Source: Nymphaea colorata
Taxonomy: Eukaryota; Streptophyta; Magnoliopsida; Nymphaeales; Nymphaeaceae
Length of the DNA stretch: 64,000 nt
Assembly: GCF_008831285.2 (NCBI RefSeq)
Contig: NC_045142.1
Span: 3,167,001 to 3,231,000, forward strand
Direction: 5' to 3'
In this document: piece after piece, positions 48,749 to 63,609 of the stretch
Layout: every line of letters starts with the position of its first letter
How positions within the stretch are numbered: the stretch's first letter is position 1
The notes under the pieces: generated by a model
The model's database searches: none
Told to the model about the DNA's origin: nothing
What the model saw: the letters and a program-made list of their open reading frames with translations, nothing else
Position numbers and translations under genes: made by a program

Positions 48749-48843
48749 TGTTTGGATGACACCCTAAAAAAAACGGAGTTTTTTGAAAAAACATGGATTT
48801 TTGATGTTTTTCCTGAAAAAGTCTTGTCACTGTCATCCAAACA
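48749..48843. mobile_element. Small fold-back MITE with TGTTTGGATGACA ends
   Basis: Perfect 13-bp inverted termini TGTTTGGATGACA / TGTCATCCAAACA enclose 95 bp in total. The interior (CGGAGTTTTTTGAAAAAACA) can itself fold. The target duplication was not clear. Confidence 0.75.
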
Positions 48844-49093
48844 TGCCTAAGCAATAGTTTGTCTCCATAACAATATATAAGTGCCACTCAAACAAGCACT
48901 CAACAAATTTTGATAAGTAAATGATGAAGCCTAAGGAGAGGAGATTGAATCATTAACACAAACAAGTGAATATTTGATATGAATTTGGAACAAGATCCCC
49001 TTATATATATATCTAGGGCCACATTTTTGGGCTTTTTGCATTGGAAGTGCGACTAAGTCTGACCACCCAAGTCTCATATTCCTATGCTTAGAA

Positions 49094-49195
49094 ACTAATT
49101 AACCTATATATTATAAGTCAGATACTTAAGGTGGAAATGCGGCTACTAATTAACCTATATATTATAAGTCAGATACTTAAGGTGGAAATGCGGCT
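49094..49195. repeat. Exact 51-bp tandem duplication
   Basis: The unit beginning ACTAATTAACCTATATATTA occupies 49094-49144 and is repeated without change at 49145-49195. Perfect identity implies a very recent event or an assembly artefact. Confidence 0.95.
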
Positions 49196-49344
49196 AAGTC
49201 TCGCGACTCAATGTCAGTTTTACTTAAAAAGAACAAGTGAATGAAAGATGACCATAGTAGCGGGTAGGATAGGTTTATTACTTTTTTATGTTTACTTTGG
49301 AGAAACCGTCTTCGATGTAAAACCCTCAAGGTCATACCCTTAAG

Positions 49345-49535
49345 CCTTCAAGGTTTTGGCATACTTTGGCTCCTGGCTGGACCTGGAGTACATCTTTCAA
49401 TCCAAGTATCGTGTTTTTTTCCACCATTTGCAGCCCAAATGAATAACACACTGAAGCGTGACAGTGGCCATGGGATTCAAACTTCGAAAATCTTGAGTGT
49501 GAGCTGCCTTACCGCTCGGTTGCGCTAGAACCCAT
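49345..49535 (-). mobile_element. Possible tRNA-derived SINE
   Basis: Read on the minus strand, TAGCGCAACCGAGCGGTAAG resembles a polymerase III A box. About 40 nt later GTTTGAATCCC resembles a B box. The spacing suits a tRNA-related head, as in plant Au-type SINEs (TGGCGCAAC-type start). No clear tail or target duplication was identified, and the head does not fold into a true tRNA. Confidence 0.4.
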
Positions 49536-51021
49536 ATTTATGGCTTAACAGGGATGTCTAGATGATCTCATCTTCAATGCATCTAAATTATATGTCCGAA
49601 TGCGAACAATTTGCATCCTTCAAGTCCATATGCAAGGCACCGATGGTCCCATCATCAACATCGGCTTTTGTTCTTCACCTTCGTGAGATTCTGGCAGCCG
49701 GACCAACTTCCTGTCCCCATCAAGCTAAACTTCAACGTATTTAAGAGTTGGGTGTAGACATTTTTAAAATTTCTTGTTTGAGGGGACCAACCTGGCCTTT
49801 TCCATGGTAGAAGCAATTGTCGACCGTCCATCCACGGAAATGGAAGAATCTCATTCACACGATCTTCACATGATTCGCTATAATTGAGCCGAGCATCGAG
49901 TATTTTTCTTCTATTTGATCTATAAAATCATCATACTGTTGGTGGGCACACCATTGCTTAATGGAACGTCTGACCACCTGCATTATTAGTCTTAATATTG
50001 GTACAGGTGAGATCGAGCATAGCCCATGGTGTGTGTTCGATGGTCGAACACATTGCATGAGTTGAAAAAAGAATTTTGAGGTGAGACCAAGGCCCGTGCG
50101 GGCTCTACCCTAGCTTCGCCCCTAATTGTGATCCCCCCTCTCCGGCCAGTCAGTAGCAGAGCCAGAAAAATTCACTGGGGGGCCAATTGTTCAAAAATAA
50201 TCAAATATGATATATATATATAAGGATAAAGATTTAAGATTTAAGATTTTCATTTAAAAATAAAAAACTTATAACAGACTGGTGTGGATAATTTTTCACA
50301 ATAATCACACTAGTGTAATTGGTTGAATTGATAGACTAGTGAAAGTTTGGTTGTCATTTTAATTTTCTTGAGCACTACTCCTCTGAATTACAAGCTTGGA
50401 TGTGAGACGCTTTAGTTGACAGGTGTTTCATTCTCGAGTATGGTCTCTAAACAATCTTGAACCCTCGAAACAAGGAGAAAAGAAAAGGGGCTTCCATCTC
50501 TTCGGGGTATCTCCTTTACGTTTTCTCAAAGACATGCACATGGGTCGAACATATTACTTGGAACAGAGCATATTCTATTCGGTTTAGTGTAACTTTTTAA
50601 ATGGATAACAGAAACCCATAACAGGATGACTTCCCTTTCGTGGGCTGATGCATGTAAAACCAATTTTGCTGTCAATTCTTCAGGAAAAAGAATCGATTGA
50701 CCAAAAGATAACAGTATATTTAAAAAGATGGTGCATCTCTCTCTCTCTCTCTCATAGTTGTTGATTCGCATGCCTTTCTATCATGCATGGCCTTAAATAA
50801 ATGTATAATAAGATAAGCAAGCATATCTTACGTCACACATAATGTCAAACATTCCAAATATTCGACCTGTTGCGTGTCATTTTATAATGGAAAAAATGTT
50901 CAATTTGGACTCTGAATCTAAGAGCAAATGCACTTGGCCCCATCAAAGAAGGGCAGACACAAGTTGTCAAATTATAACTCCTCTAGTTTCATAGTCACTT
51001 GTGGTTGGATGGTTCTTCAAG

Positions 51022-51205
51022 CAGAGGGCGGAGCCAAAAAATTTTCATGAGGTAGGGAAATACAAGTTTCAAAATTTTGGCAGGGCCGAAATATTATTTT
51101 CTAAATTTTTTATATAAAACAATTGAAATTTTCTAAAATTTACATGTAATTTTTTTTTTAAAGTGGAAGCCAAGCCCATACGGGCCTGCTTTTGGCTTGC
51201 CCCTG
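51022..51205. mobile_element. hAT-like MITE with 7-of-8 target duplication
   Basis: It begins CAGAGGGCGGAGCC and ends GGCTTGCCCCTG, 184 bp. The flanks are TCTTCAAG (51014-51021) and CCTTCAAG (51206-51213). A second family-like piece (GAAGGGCAGAAATAATTG to GCTCTGCCTTGAG, about 51214-51375) abuts it, suggesting two insertions side by side. Confidence 0.8.
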
Positions 51206-52454
51206 CCTTCAAGGAAGGGCAGAAATAATTGAAAAAAAAAATTACATTAAAAAAATTAAAATTTTTTAGTTGCATAATGTTTTTTTTTTTATTCTAGTTT
51301 AGTTTAGCCCTACTTCGATAAGTTCACCATTTGGTCCGCCCTTAAAAAAAATCTTCGCTATGCTCTGCCTTGAGGGCTAAATGAGCTCCACACTAATACA
51401 AAAGAAGCTGTTTAATAAAAGAAACTTCAATTCAAAGTTTGGACCGACAAAAATGACGATCACAAATGCTAAATATCCATGTTATATATTCAAATTGAGC
51501 AGTATTTTACTTTTTATTTTGGGAGAAAAAGAGAGTGGGAGCGGCAAAATGAAAATTAATTGAAAAAACCGGTGGGGTGCGGAAAGTCGCCCAATATTAT
51601 AAAAATAGACAAAAAAAAGTACAATAACAAAAATAAACTCAAACAACAAAAAAAAAGATGGAAAGAGATGTAGGGAAGGAGATGCTAAACAGATTGCATG
51701 CGACAGTCAATGAGGAGTGGAAGGCGGATGTCGCTCGCTCTAAACTAGGTATAGAGGCAAAAAGGCATCGGCTGGACATAGTTGGCAAACTTGTGACTCA
51801 GACTCGACTCGACTGAAACGGTCACTGGGTCATTTCTACTATAAATAGACGAAGAAGGCAAGTTTGTAGAAACTTCGTGTTTTTTATTTTTTCATCAACT
51901 AAAAAACAAATAATGCGTGTGATTGAGCATATTTAGTAGAGTTTGTAATATTTTCACAATTGAAAAAATTACAAACTTTAGTATTCAGTAATGCATGCAT
52001 GACAAAAAAAAACATGTAATTACCAAGTAAAGCGGCTCGCGACTCAAATCACCGAGTTTGCCAACTATGCCGGTGCACAAGTTAAGAAGCGTTTCTGGTC
52101 AAGTTCTTAAAAAAAGATTTGGTACACGATTTATTGGTACTTTCCTTTTACCCGCAATTTCCACTTCAACCATGGGAATTAATCAAACATGATAAACATT
52201 CTTACCATTGAACAAGAAGCATCAAGATCCATGAACCGCGTATGACACCGTTTCCAGCCGCGTACGGGCTCACTTTCTTTAAAGCAAAAGATGTTCCACT
52301 ACGAGACCTGGCCTGTTTCTGCAGATGAGCTTTCCTGCAGCTCCACTCACAAAGCAGAATCCAGATTGACGTTCGCTTGTTCAGATCAAACCCTGTTTCT
52401 TTTTCTTCCTTTTATTACTTGAGGCAGTGAATACTCGGCATCAATATCACCAAA

Positions 52455-52615
52455 CAGGGGTAGAGCTAGAAATTTTTCATAGAGCCGAAATATCATTTTT
52501 CAAAATTTTTATACAAAACAAGTGAAAATTTATAAAATTTACAAGTAAATTAAAAAAAAAAATTGAGGTGGAGCCAGGGCCCATGCGGGGCCCTACCTCA
52601 GCTCCGCCGCCTCTG
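52455..52615. mobile_element. hAT-like MITE
   Basis: Its 161 bp run from CAGGGGTAGAGCTAGAAATT to GCTCCGCCGCCTCTG, with the family phrase GGGCCCATGCGGGGCCC near the right end. The flanks TCACCAAA (52447-52454) and ACACCAAC (52616-52623) match at 6 of 8 positions. Confidence 0.78.
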
Positions 52616-54014
52616 ACACCAACATTGAATTTGGTGTAAAAATTCAATGAAAAAGATGATTGGATCAATTTTTGTAGGCCCACTAACGATAATTAATGAA
52701 AGTAAGAGCACAATCAGTACTAGCTAGGATCACATGGGAAGCATCATACTTAGTGTTGATTATTCATGGCTAATCATCACTCAGAATTTGATGTTTCCTG
52801 TCCTTCCAATAAGTTCCGTCATCTGTCCTTTGGGTAAGTTCATTTTGCTGAATCATCAAGAATGGTTGTGAACAATTGCTTAGATGTGACAACCTCAAAG
52901 CTTAAATTTAAAAAAAAATTGTTGATGCCGTAGAAGGGTGCGGAGACAGGTGCTCGGATCTAAAATTGATGCATGCGGCTAAAACGTGTTCCGACATCAA
53001 ACTCGTGAAAGTGCTCTCATGCCAAACCGATGCAGGGTGAAGTTCGTTGATAACCAAGTGAGCAGAGTAAACCCACCACCCAATAGATAGTCGAAGCTTC
53101 CACTCAACTCCTTGCCTTTATAGGGTATAGGGTCTGCTTGTGGTACTTTGAGATGCCGCCCTAACTACTCTTTAACTTGTGTATTGGTGAACCTTTTTTT
53201 GCAGCACAAGAGGTTGATGTCTTTGACACTCGAAATGGAGACTGACTGCCTACCATCCCCCATACCATGAGGTTGTGAAACAGGTTACATGCGTACCTTT
53301 GTGCACATGAGTTTATAATGACCAAAATACCCTTAAAAAGTTTTTTAAAAAAGAAAATCTTTAAAAAAATAAAAAAGAATTATGAAAAGAGTTAAAAGTC
53401 CAAAATGTGCATTTCCTTATAAAAAAAATCTAAAATACTCCAACCCCCTCTTTTTTCTTCACCCCTATGCATTCAACTCAATTTCAAGTCATTGCACCAA
53501 CCTCCTTAGAGACAATTGATACAGCAAGTAAGCTCTTAGACAAAATTGATGCTAGAAATAAGTTTAATACGAAATTTATCAAGCAAATGTCACTGTATCG
53601 GTTTGGTATCAAAGCATATTTGCTGCATCAAAAATCAATGTTTTTGGTTATACTTGGCTAAAAGTTCCCTGAGAATGTCCAATGGTGTGTAAGAGCTCAC
53701 ATCCAAAGAATTGAAAATTAAAATATAGTCTTCTATTCCTTGAGAACACGTCAAACATAGGGATATTGACTCTGGACAGATTCCATATGAAATTAATTAT
53801 AAATAATCTCACGAACCATTTGGGCTTTTCATTTTTTTGCCCTAATCGCAACGTAGGAATTCATATACGAGGCTTACAATATTGATAATTTCACACCTGT
53901 TAACTTTTCATCTTCCAGTTATTTATACAAGTGAACGCTTTAAGTAGACGTACCTAACCTCACGATCTGTGCAATCGGTACCACCACCTTCAGAGAAAAG
54001 CTGACCTTATGATG

Positions 54015-54018
<4 letters not shown>

Positions 54019-54098
<80 letters not shown>
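54019..54098. repeat. (TA)40 microsatellite
   Basis: This is an uninterrupted TA run of about 80 nt, one of the two longest in the window. Confidence 0.95.
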
Positions 54099-54100
<2 letters not shown>

Positions 54101-56879
54101 ATTATGCTCTCATTAGGACCTCAAAAACCTTGCATGGACCACAATGGCTAGACTTTGTGGTTGGCCTGTCCCAAACCTAGCTTACTTATCACACTCATAT
54201 AAAATAGTTATTATTGTTGTTGTGTTGTTGTGGTTGTTATTATTTCCTTTCCATCATGTTTATGACAAACTTTGCTGCTACCAACCAAAAAAAAAAATAT
54301 TTAAGGCAAATTACATTTAAGGGTTGGACTATTATTTTTTGGGGATCAGTTATGGGATTCATAGACCTCTTATGTTTAAGTGGTACAGACTCTCAGGGTC
54401 TCCTGGGTCTATGTCCACACCAACTTCCAAAAAAAAAAAAAAAAAAAAGTTGCCTTCTGGGTCCGAAGTGTAGCATCAGTGCACTGCCAACGTTACGACC
54501 GACCTAGATGGACTAGAAGCATAGTGCCTTAGGAATTGAAACAAAGACGCGGGCCTTTACCATGCATCCAACTGAAGAGCTACACTACTGCAAAAGTTTA
54601 TGACAGCCCAAAACTTGGCCCACACTAAGCAAAACTCTTCTGGGTCTGATGCTTTTATAGCCACTAGGTTCATTGCACCAGGCTAGTTTTCAATTTTTAA
54701 AGGCCATACATGCCATAAACCGCTATATGATCACCTCTTTCTTTCTAGATCAGCTCCATTCAATAAAGTTAATTACAGGCTCACAACATAAAGCCTGGGC
54801 CTATGTTGGACTGTAATATTGGCCACAAACATTTTAGGTCTTCCCTACCATCCTTGAATCTTCATAGTTCCTTTCTGTCCCTTATTTTTCTTGGGTCCCC
54901 AACTAAGAATGGAATATGGAATGATATTGAAAGCCAAAAACTTTTGGCTTTTCTTGTATCAAAAGATATTAAAGTTTGGCTCTTGATGGGATATTTGTGA
55001 AGCATCTACAGCCATAACGACGCCTTAGTGATAAAATCATGAGACTCACCACAGAGCCGAACCTCCCTATAATACCCCCTTCCCCTAACATTTTTCTTGT
55101 TCTCAGGGTCCAGAGCTATGTTGGTACCAACTGGTGGGAAGGAAAACGTTGTTTCATCGGATAAATTTCGATGCTTATTAAAACTCGATCTGAGATAATT
55201 GAGGATCTCAAATCCAATTATTCGAGATCAGAATTGCGCCCTCACCCCCAACCATGTTTCAAGTCTCTTGTTTTGGCTACACAATGAGGATCTCCAATCA
55301 ACAATTTCACATGTAGTTGCAGGTCCAATAGAAAAGGATTCTCAGGTCAGCCACGGATATGAGATCTAAGGCTATCAAACACACCCGGAAAGAATTAAAA
55401 TTTCAATACCGGAGTCCATTAGAGTCATGTCTAGTTGATATGATAAGTTAATTTGAGATTGCAAAGCCCCAATTTCCAAGGCAAGATCTTGTCCTCTAAT
55501 CTTGTTGCTTTTCCAACGAAAAATATTGCATAGGGAGCGGCGACTGTGAGCGGTATACATGGAGCACACAAACTGCTCATACTTGACCGTGGTACAGAAA
55601 GTAGAAAGAAGATGTTACCAAAGTGGGGGTTCAAATCATGTCATAGGAACTAGGGGAAGGATGTCAAAGGGCCCATAATGAATGACCCAAGTTTCAAAAA
55701 AATAACTTATTGTGGCTTGACTTAGGTGCACCTAAAAAACATGTACTCCTGTCTCCTCCACATTCAAGCCATGATTTAATGCTTTCTTGTCCAAGCAAGA
55801 GCAAAAGCAGTGGCCTGAAATTTATATCTGCATCTCCTTGGTTCTGCATGGGAATTGCCTTTTTTATATAGTCATGGGTTGTGTATTCCTTTTGGCTAAC
55901 GGCAGCAGTGGAGCAACAAATTTTTTTGGTTGAGGGACACTAATGCATAGTAACATAATTTTATACCCTTCAAATTCATAGTAAAATGGGTGGGATGCAC
56001 TATAACGTAGTAAACAAATTGTGAGGGTCTGTATGGGCAACTGCCCGCATGAGCTCCCACAAGGTTCGGCCAGTTTTTAGTACTGGAAAAACCATTTTTA
56101 CATTGTTGTATTCTTTTCTTTCAGATTTTACATGCAGAAACCACAACCTGGCTGGTTCCAGAGCCATTGTTGCTCACCCAAGTGCACAAAAACTCGTAAA
56201 AGTTTTTATCCTTTGAGAGTACCCAAGTTTGAACTCAGACCAAGTGTTTATTAGGCTGGGTTGGGTTTTTGCAACCCATTCTTATGCCTTTTCTTTCTTT
56301 ATCTTTGAGAGTTTTCTTTCTTCAATTATAAGTAGAAGCCAGTGTTGGGATTCCGTAGTGAAATCTTGGTGATGCAAGATTTCATAATCACCTCTCTTTG
56401 AGATTGAACAAATGGCAAAAGACCAGCTCTCAATAGCAGAGGTCACCTCTTTTATAGAATCTTTTAAATTGTTTAATATACCATTTTAGTTTTTAGTGCT
56501 TCTGGCTATTATAATTTGCAAAATGTTAGCTTGAGGTGTCATATCTGATGCCTCATGGCTTGCCGCTCTTAAGATTTGCCAAGAAAATGCCTGATTGTTC
56601 CTCATGTTTTTAACAAATCTTGTGCTGCACCACAGATACTGTTGGACAACTTGCACCTCACAGTCAATCAGTGACACAAAGGTGCAACATCTGATCAATT
56701 GTGATTCCTTACATGAATCGATGCATTTACTTTCTCCTCCATTATGAAGGAGAACGGCCTGTCAGGTTCCAAGCCAATAATTGCCAACTTGGTGCTAGTG
56801 CACTTACAAAGAGCATTTCTTTTAGGTGTCTATCTGTTTAACTTTGCATCTGTGCAATAAACTTTTCCTCATGAATGAC

Positions 56880-57158
56880 AGGCGATTCAAAGGGTACTCG
56901 CAAGCACTCTCCGAATTTCTCCTACTTTATAGGGATCCATACAGTATGGATCCGAGACAGATGAAGACATCGAATGTCAGGCCGAAATCGGATGTGGTAC
57001 AGTTAAAAAATGACAAAAAGCCAGCACATTTGGTCTGTCCTATTTGTGGCTTAGTACCACATTCCTACTATCATGCATACATATGTACAGCAAACAATCT
57101 GTTTCATTCTAAATTTTCCATTACCTATCGCGAAGTTAGCGTCACACAAATGACTTAA
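56880..57158 (+). CDS. Unidentified exon-like open frame with CPIC motif
   Basis: After a plausible acceptor (GAATGACAG) at about 56881 the frame is open to 57158. It has protein-like composition, including KGYSQALSEFLLLYRDPYS and HLVCPICGLVPHSYYHAYIC, in which Cys and His are spaced as in small zinc-binding motifs. I do not recognise the family, and neither a partner exon nor a start was found. It may be an orphan exon, a gene fragment carried by a transposon, or chance. Confidence 0.2.
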   Translation, partial: RRFKGYSQALSEFLLLYRDPYSMDPRQMKTSNVRPKSDVVQLKNDKKPAHLVCPICGLVPHSYYHAYICTANNLFHSKFSITYREVSVTQMT

Positions 57159-60148
<2,990 letters not shown>

Positions 60149-60281
60149 GTGTTTGGTGATTAGTCTCACAAGCAATGTCTTTAATCACATTATGTTTTAT
60201 GGAACAAGAACATGATGCTTGTATGTCAAATAATATAAAATCGTATGTTTCAAGAACATAATATTCTTCTTACCAAACGCT
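60149..60281. mobile_element. MITE with TGTTTGGTRA ends
   Basis: Left GTGTTTGGTGA pairs with right TTACCAAACGC. Internal similarity to 37678-37902 supports a common family. It is shorter than that copy, probably by internal deletion. Confidence 0.55.
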
Positions 60282-60559
60282 CTCTGGAAAACATTCATCC
60301 ACATTGATTTAAATTAATTCGATGACATTAACGCCCAGTACAGATGAAAATGTTTTATGTGAATTGAGTTTCTTAATCGATGCGACCCTATTGATCAGCC
60401 ATGCATGTGAGACATGACTGTATCTTTTCTTTGTGCCAAATATATGAATTAGTTCAGAGGAAAACTCTGATCTGAAACCTGTTGTGAGATGAGGTGAGAC
60501 CTATCTGGTGGACCGCCTGAGCCCAGTATCTTCAGGTTTCGCAATTAGAAAACGTTGTA

Positions 60560-60890
60560 GTGATGGGTCTAGTGTCGGTAATCGACGGTCCCTTAGGACG
60601 TCGGTAAAAAGTTTGTCGGTGAAAACTATCACTTACATTTTCTCTCCATGTGTCAGTGTAGATCTTGTTTATCGATGTGTGCTGAACATAGTTGAATAAA
60701 TTATTACTGACATCCGGTGAACAGCAGTAATAGTATCAGGGACGGATAGTCACACATCGCCGATAATCCTCACCGACACATATTGAACCTCGTCAGCGCC
60801 TTTTGCCAAACGTCAGTGAAGGTCCATCTTTACCTTCATCAACGGCTATTCCACCATGCGTTAGTGATGCCTTTTTTTTTTGTAGTAAAG
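60560..60890. mobile_element. CACTA-like element end (subterminal repeats)
   Basis: The stretch repeats variants of GTCGGTAA, GTCGGTGAA, CACCGACAC and CGTCAGTGA in both orientations and ends in a T run plus GTAGTA near 60886. Reverse-complemented, that end reads TACTACAAAAAAAAAAGGC, like the CACTACAA terminus of plant CACTA transposons. No transposase is present, so it is a terminal fragment or a non-autonomous copy. Related TTTACTGACG/CGTCAGTAA repeats lie at 61640-61780. Confidence 0.55.
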
Positions 60891-61189
60891 GCACACTCAG
60901 ACCTCATGGTTGGAGTTTTCTCTTATTTGACTGTGATGAAAGAATTTGAGAACAAAAAAGCTAGTTTACCACAGATAAGTACAATTAAAAAAATGAAACT
61001 TCAGTGTTTAGTATTTTCGTTAACCACAAATATTGTTTTTGGATTTTAAACGGTAAGATTTTTCTAGCTGTCTTTTGGAAAAAATTCAAGAAAATTTTGT
61101 TCAATTTTAAAACAACTAATCTTTTGGTGAGAAAGATAAAGGTGACCAAAATCTGGAAAATAAAATGTGAAAAATATGAAAACAAACAT

Positions 61190-61370
61190 TTGGTAATTAA
61201 AAACTGTAAAATCACGGAAAAAATTTAAAAAACAAAAAAAAAGCGTGATTCGCTTTTGGTGTTTTTTTAAACGCATCTTTCATGTTTTTTTTTTTGCTGA
61301 CCTGTTTTTAATGTTTTTAGCGTTTTTTTTTTCCGGAAAAAACACGTTTTGCGTGGCTATGGTAATCTTC
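61190..61370. repeat. A/T-tract inverted-repeat region
   Basis: It has the same style as 46300-46530: AAGCGTGATTCGCTTTTGGT, then GTTTTTTTAAACGC and CGGAAAAAACACG. Probably a decayed fold-back element. Confidence 0.4.
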
Positions 61371-62514
61371 TAAAATAGCTTTGACCCTTAAATCAGGTTT
61401 TGAAACTATTTTACAAAAACTAACAACAAAGTTACCTTTTCAACTAAAAATTCACCACTCAACTTCTAAAACATAATAAATAGGTCCTCAACTTTAAGAA
61501 AAAATTCTTAAAGAGCTGCTAATGATAAGAAACTTCAAGATGTTTTAGTCTTCAGGAGGGGAACCTTTCAATGTTTGAGATCAGTAGACGACTTTTTAAG
61601 GACTTCTCTCAATATTCGTTAACCTTTCCAAGTTGAGTGGCAATTTGATTTGTGCATGTTTTACTGGCATTTTGCATGAAACTGTCAGTAAAAACTAGCA
61701 AAATTCCGGAATATTCTCACCACAATATTCTTCTTTTTAGCACATTTACTGACGTTTTACAAGTATCGTCAGTAATAATAGGCCCATACCTCCTACCAAT
61801 TTAACCGCTATAAAATTCCTTTTATGAGCTTTGTGGTGATGTCGTAGAAGAAGGTTTATCTGCATGAAAGCAAAAGTAACGAATAACATCAGAAAGCATC
61901 TGCTGCTCAACCATTTAATGTTACAGTATGTTGGATATGGGCACCAGAAGTCTACAACTCTCTTCTCCAAGCACAAAAGATGCTTCACTTTAGATAGCGT
62001 GGAATCTAAGCAACGCTGATGTAAATCTAACACCCCAGGCAAAGACAGTAACTATATTTTACACAAAATAATATACTATACTCAGTACACAACTGCCTTT
62101 GAGAAGAAGTTTCTTGAGATTGGCACAAAATCTTCAACCGCAAGGTTCTAAGTTGGTGTCTTCCAAGTGAAAAAAATGGCACAAAATTTTAGTTGCTTGA
62201 TCCAATCTCTTGCCTTTGATGAGTTCATCTTATTTGGTTAGCACAAGTAATATAAAAATTGGTTTCCGAAGCTGAATAGGTCGATGAAATGAGAATCAAC
62301 CAAAAATATTTAAAAAAAATTATTTTTTAAATATGTATAATAATAATAATTAAAATTTAGAAATTATGAAAACTTGTCACGGAGTCATATGTATATGACA
62401 CATTTAATTCGAATTAGCTGATTCAGGCTAATTCGGGTTCGGGCCGATTCCGATCATAGTTAACCAACCCCGAGAACTTGGCCTAGGATTGATGAGTTCT
62501 TTTATTCTAGAAAA

Positions 62515-62568
62515 GATGATGACGATGACGATGACGATGACGATGATGACGATGCTGATGACGATGAA
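62515..62568. repeat. (GATGAC)n / (GAT)n repeat
   Basis: A degenerate run of GATGAC and GATGAT units covers about 54 nt. On the plus strand it would encode Asp/Met-type repeats, but no surrounding gene is visible. Confidence 0.9.
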
Positions 62569-63159
62569 TCTATGGTAGAAATGCTGATGCAACCATTATT
62601 AAAAGAAAAAAAAAATTTGCATTTGCATTGAATTTTAGTTAATCCTTATTGGAGAACCCCAATGTCCTTTTGTTGTTATTAGCATTAGCTGGTGCCCAAA
62701 GTTGCCTAAGCTACAAGTATTGATAACAGCATAGTTAAGTGTGCCAGGCTTATGAAAAACAAGCATTGCTCCACCAAAAACAGCCATTAACTGGGTGCTG
62801 CCACGTGTTGAGAGAAAAAAAAAACTAAGGTTTGTGCTACTTAGGCTGGTTATTTGGATCTGAATCTGGAGCCAAGCCCTTTCGATAATGAATCTCGGGT
62901 CAAACCCATATCTACTTAGTCTCGATCCGGCTGATACAACATCTGGGATATACCCTTACATTTGAGCCACCAGAGGAAAGATCTAGATCCATTACCGGAC
63001 CCGGTTTGATAAAATGAACTTTTTGGATACTCAAAAATGGTGCAGTGTCTTTTTGGTGGGATACTTCCATGAGTAATGAACCTCATCCAGTATCCGGATC
63101 TGCTGCTGCCAAGTGGCAAATTGTTTGAGGCTTTCCCCGAAATAGAGTGAGTTTGTCGA

Positions 63160-63355
63160 CAGGAGCAGAGCTAGAATTTTTTTTTTTCTTACAAAGAAGG
63201 GGAGAGTCAATGGACCACTAAATAGAAATTTTGAAAAAAAAATCGAGGGGTGACTATATTTTTCAAATTTTTTTCAGAAATGTTAACACATAAAATTTTA
63301 TTTTTCAAAATCTCAAGGGGGGTTCTGACCATGGCTCCTGTCAGCTCCGCCCCAG
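63160..63355. mobile_element. hAT-like MITE with perfect target duplication
   Basis: Its ends are CAGGAGCAGAGCTAG and CAGCTCCGCCCCAG, 196 bp. TTTGTCGA flanks it on both sides (63152-63159 and 63356-63363); the identity extends to 10 bp (AGTTTGTCGA) if the last two element bases are counted. Confidence 0.87.
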
Positions 63356-63410
63356 TTTGTCGATTGGTTTGAGCATATCATCCTTGTTAGCTATAGTAAA
63401 TCATAACGAG

Positions 63411-63609
63411 TAGGGGCAGAGAAAAAGGGAGGTCTCCATGGGCCCTGGCTCCGCTTTAAAATTTTGTTTTAAAAAGAAAAATTACACGTAAATTTTAAAA
63501 AAATATACTTATTTTATATAAAAATTTTGAAAAATGATATTTTGACCCGTGTCAAAATTTAAAAACTTTAATTCGACCTCACTCATGAAAAATTTCTGGG
63601 TCTGCCCTT
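63411..63609. mobile_element. hAT-like MITE, opposite orientation
   Basis: It begins TAGGGGCAGAG and ends GGGTCTGCCCTT. The phrase CATGGGCCCTGGCTCCGC near the left end is the reverse complement of the right-end phrase at 52455-52615, so this copy is inverted relative to that one. It lies 48 bp after the previous element's target duplication. Confidence 0.7.

Larger units (their letters stand above)
49536..56800. other. Intergenic DNA rich in MITE remnants
   Basis: Besides the listed elements it holds partial family ends at about 50060-50122 and 50152-50200, an inverted-type piece at about 55907-56080 (GGGCAACTGCCC), a dispersed repeat at 53.13-53.21 kb and an 80-nt TA tract. No protein frame is convincing. 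Confidence 0.45.

Noticed and set aside
49470-49540. tRNA gene
   Set aside because: Box-like motifs only; no acceptor stem or cloverleaf could be built, so it was kept only as a possible SINE.
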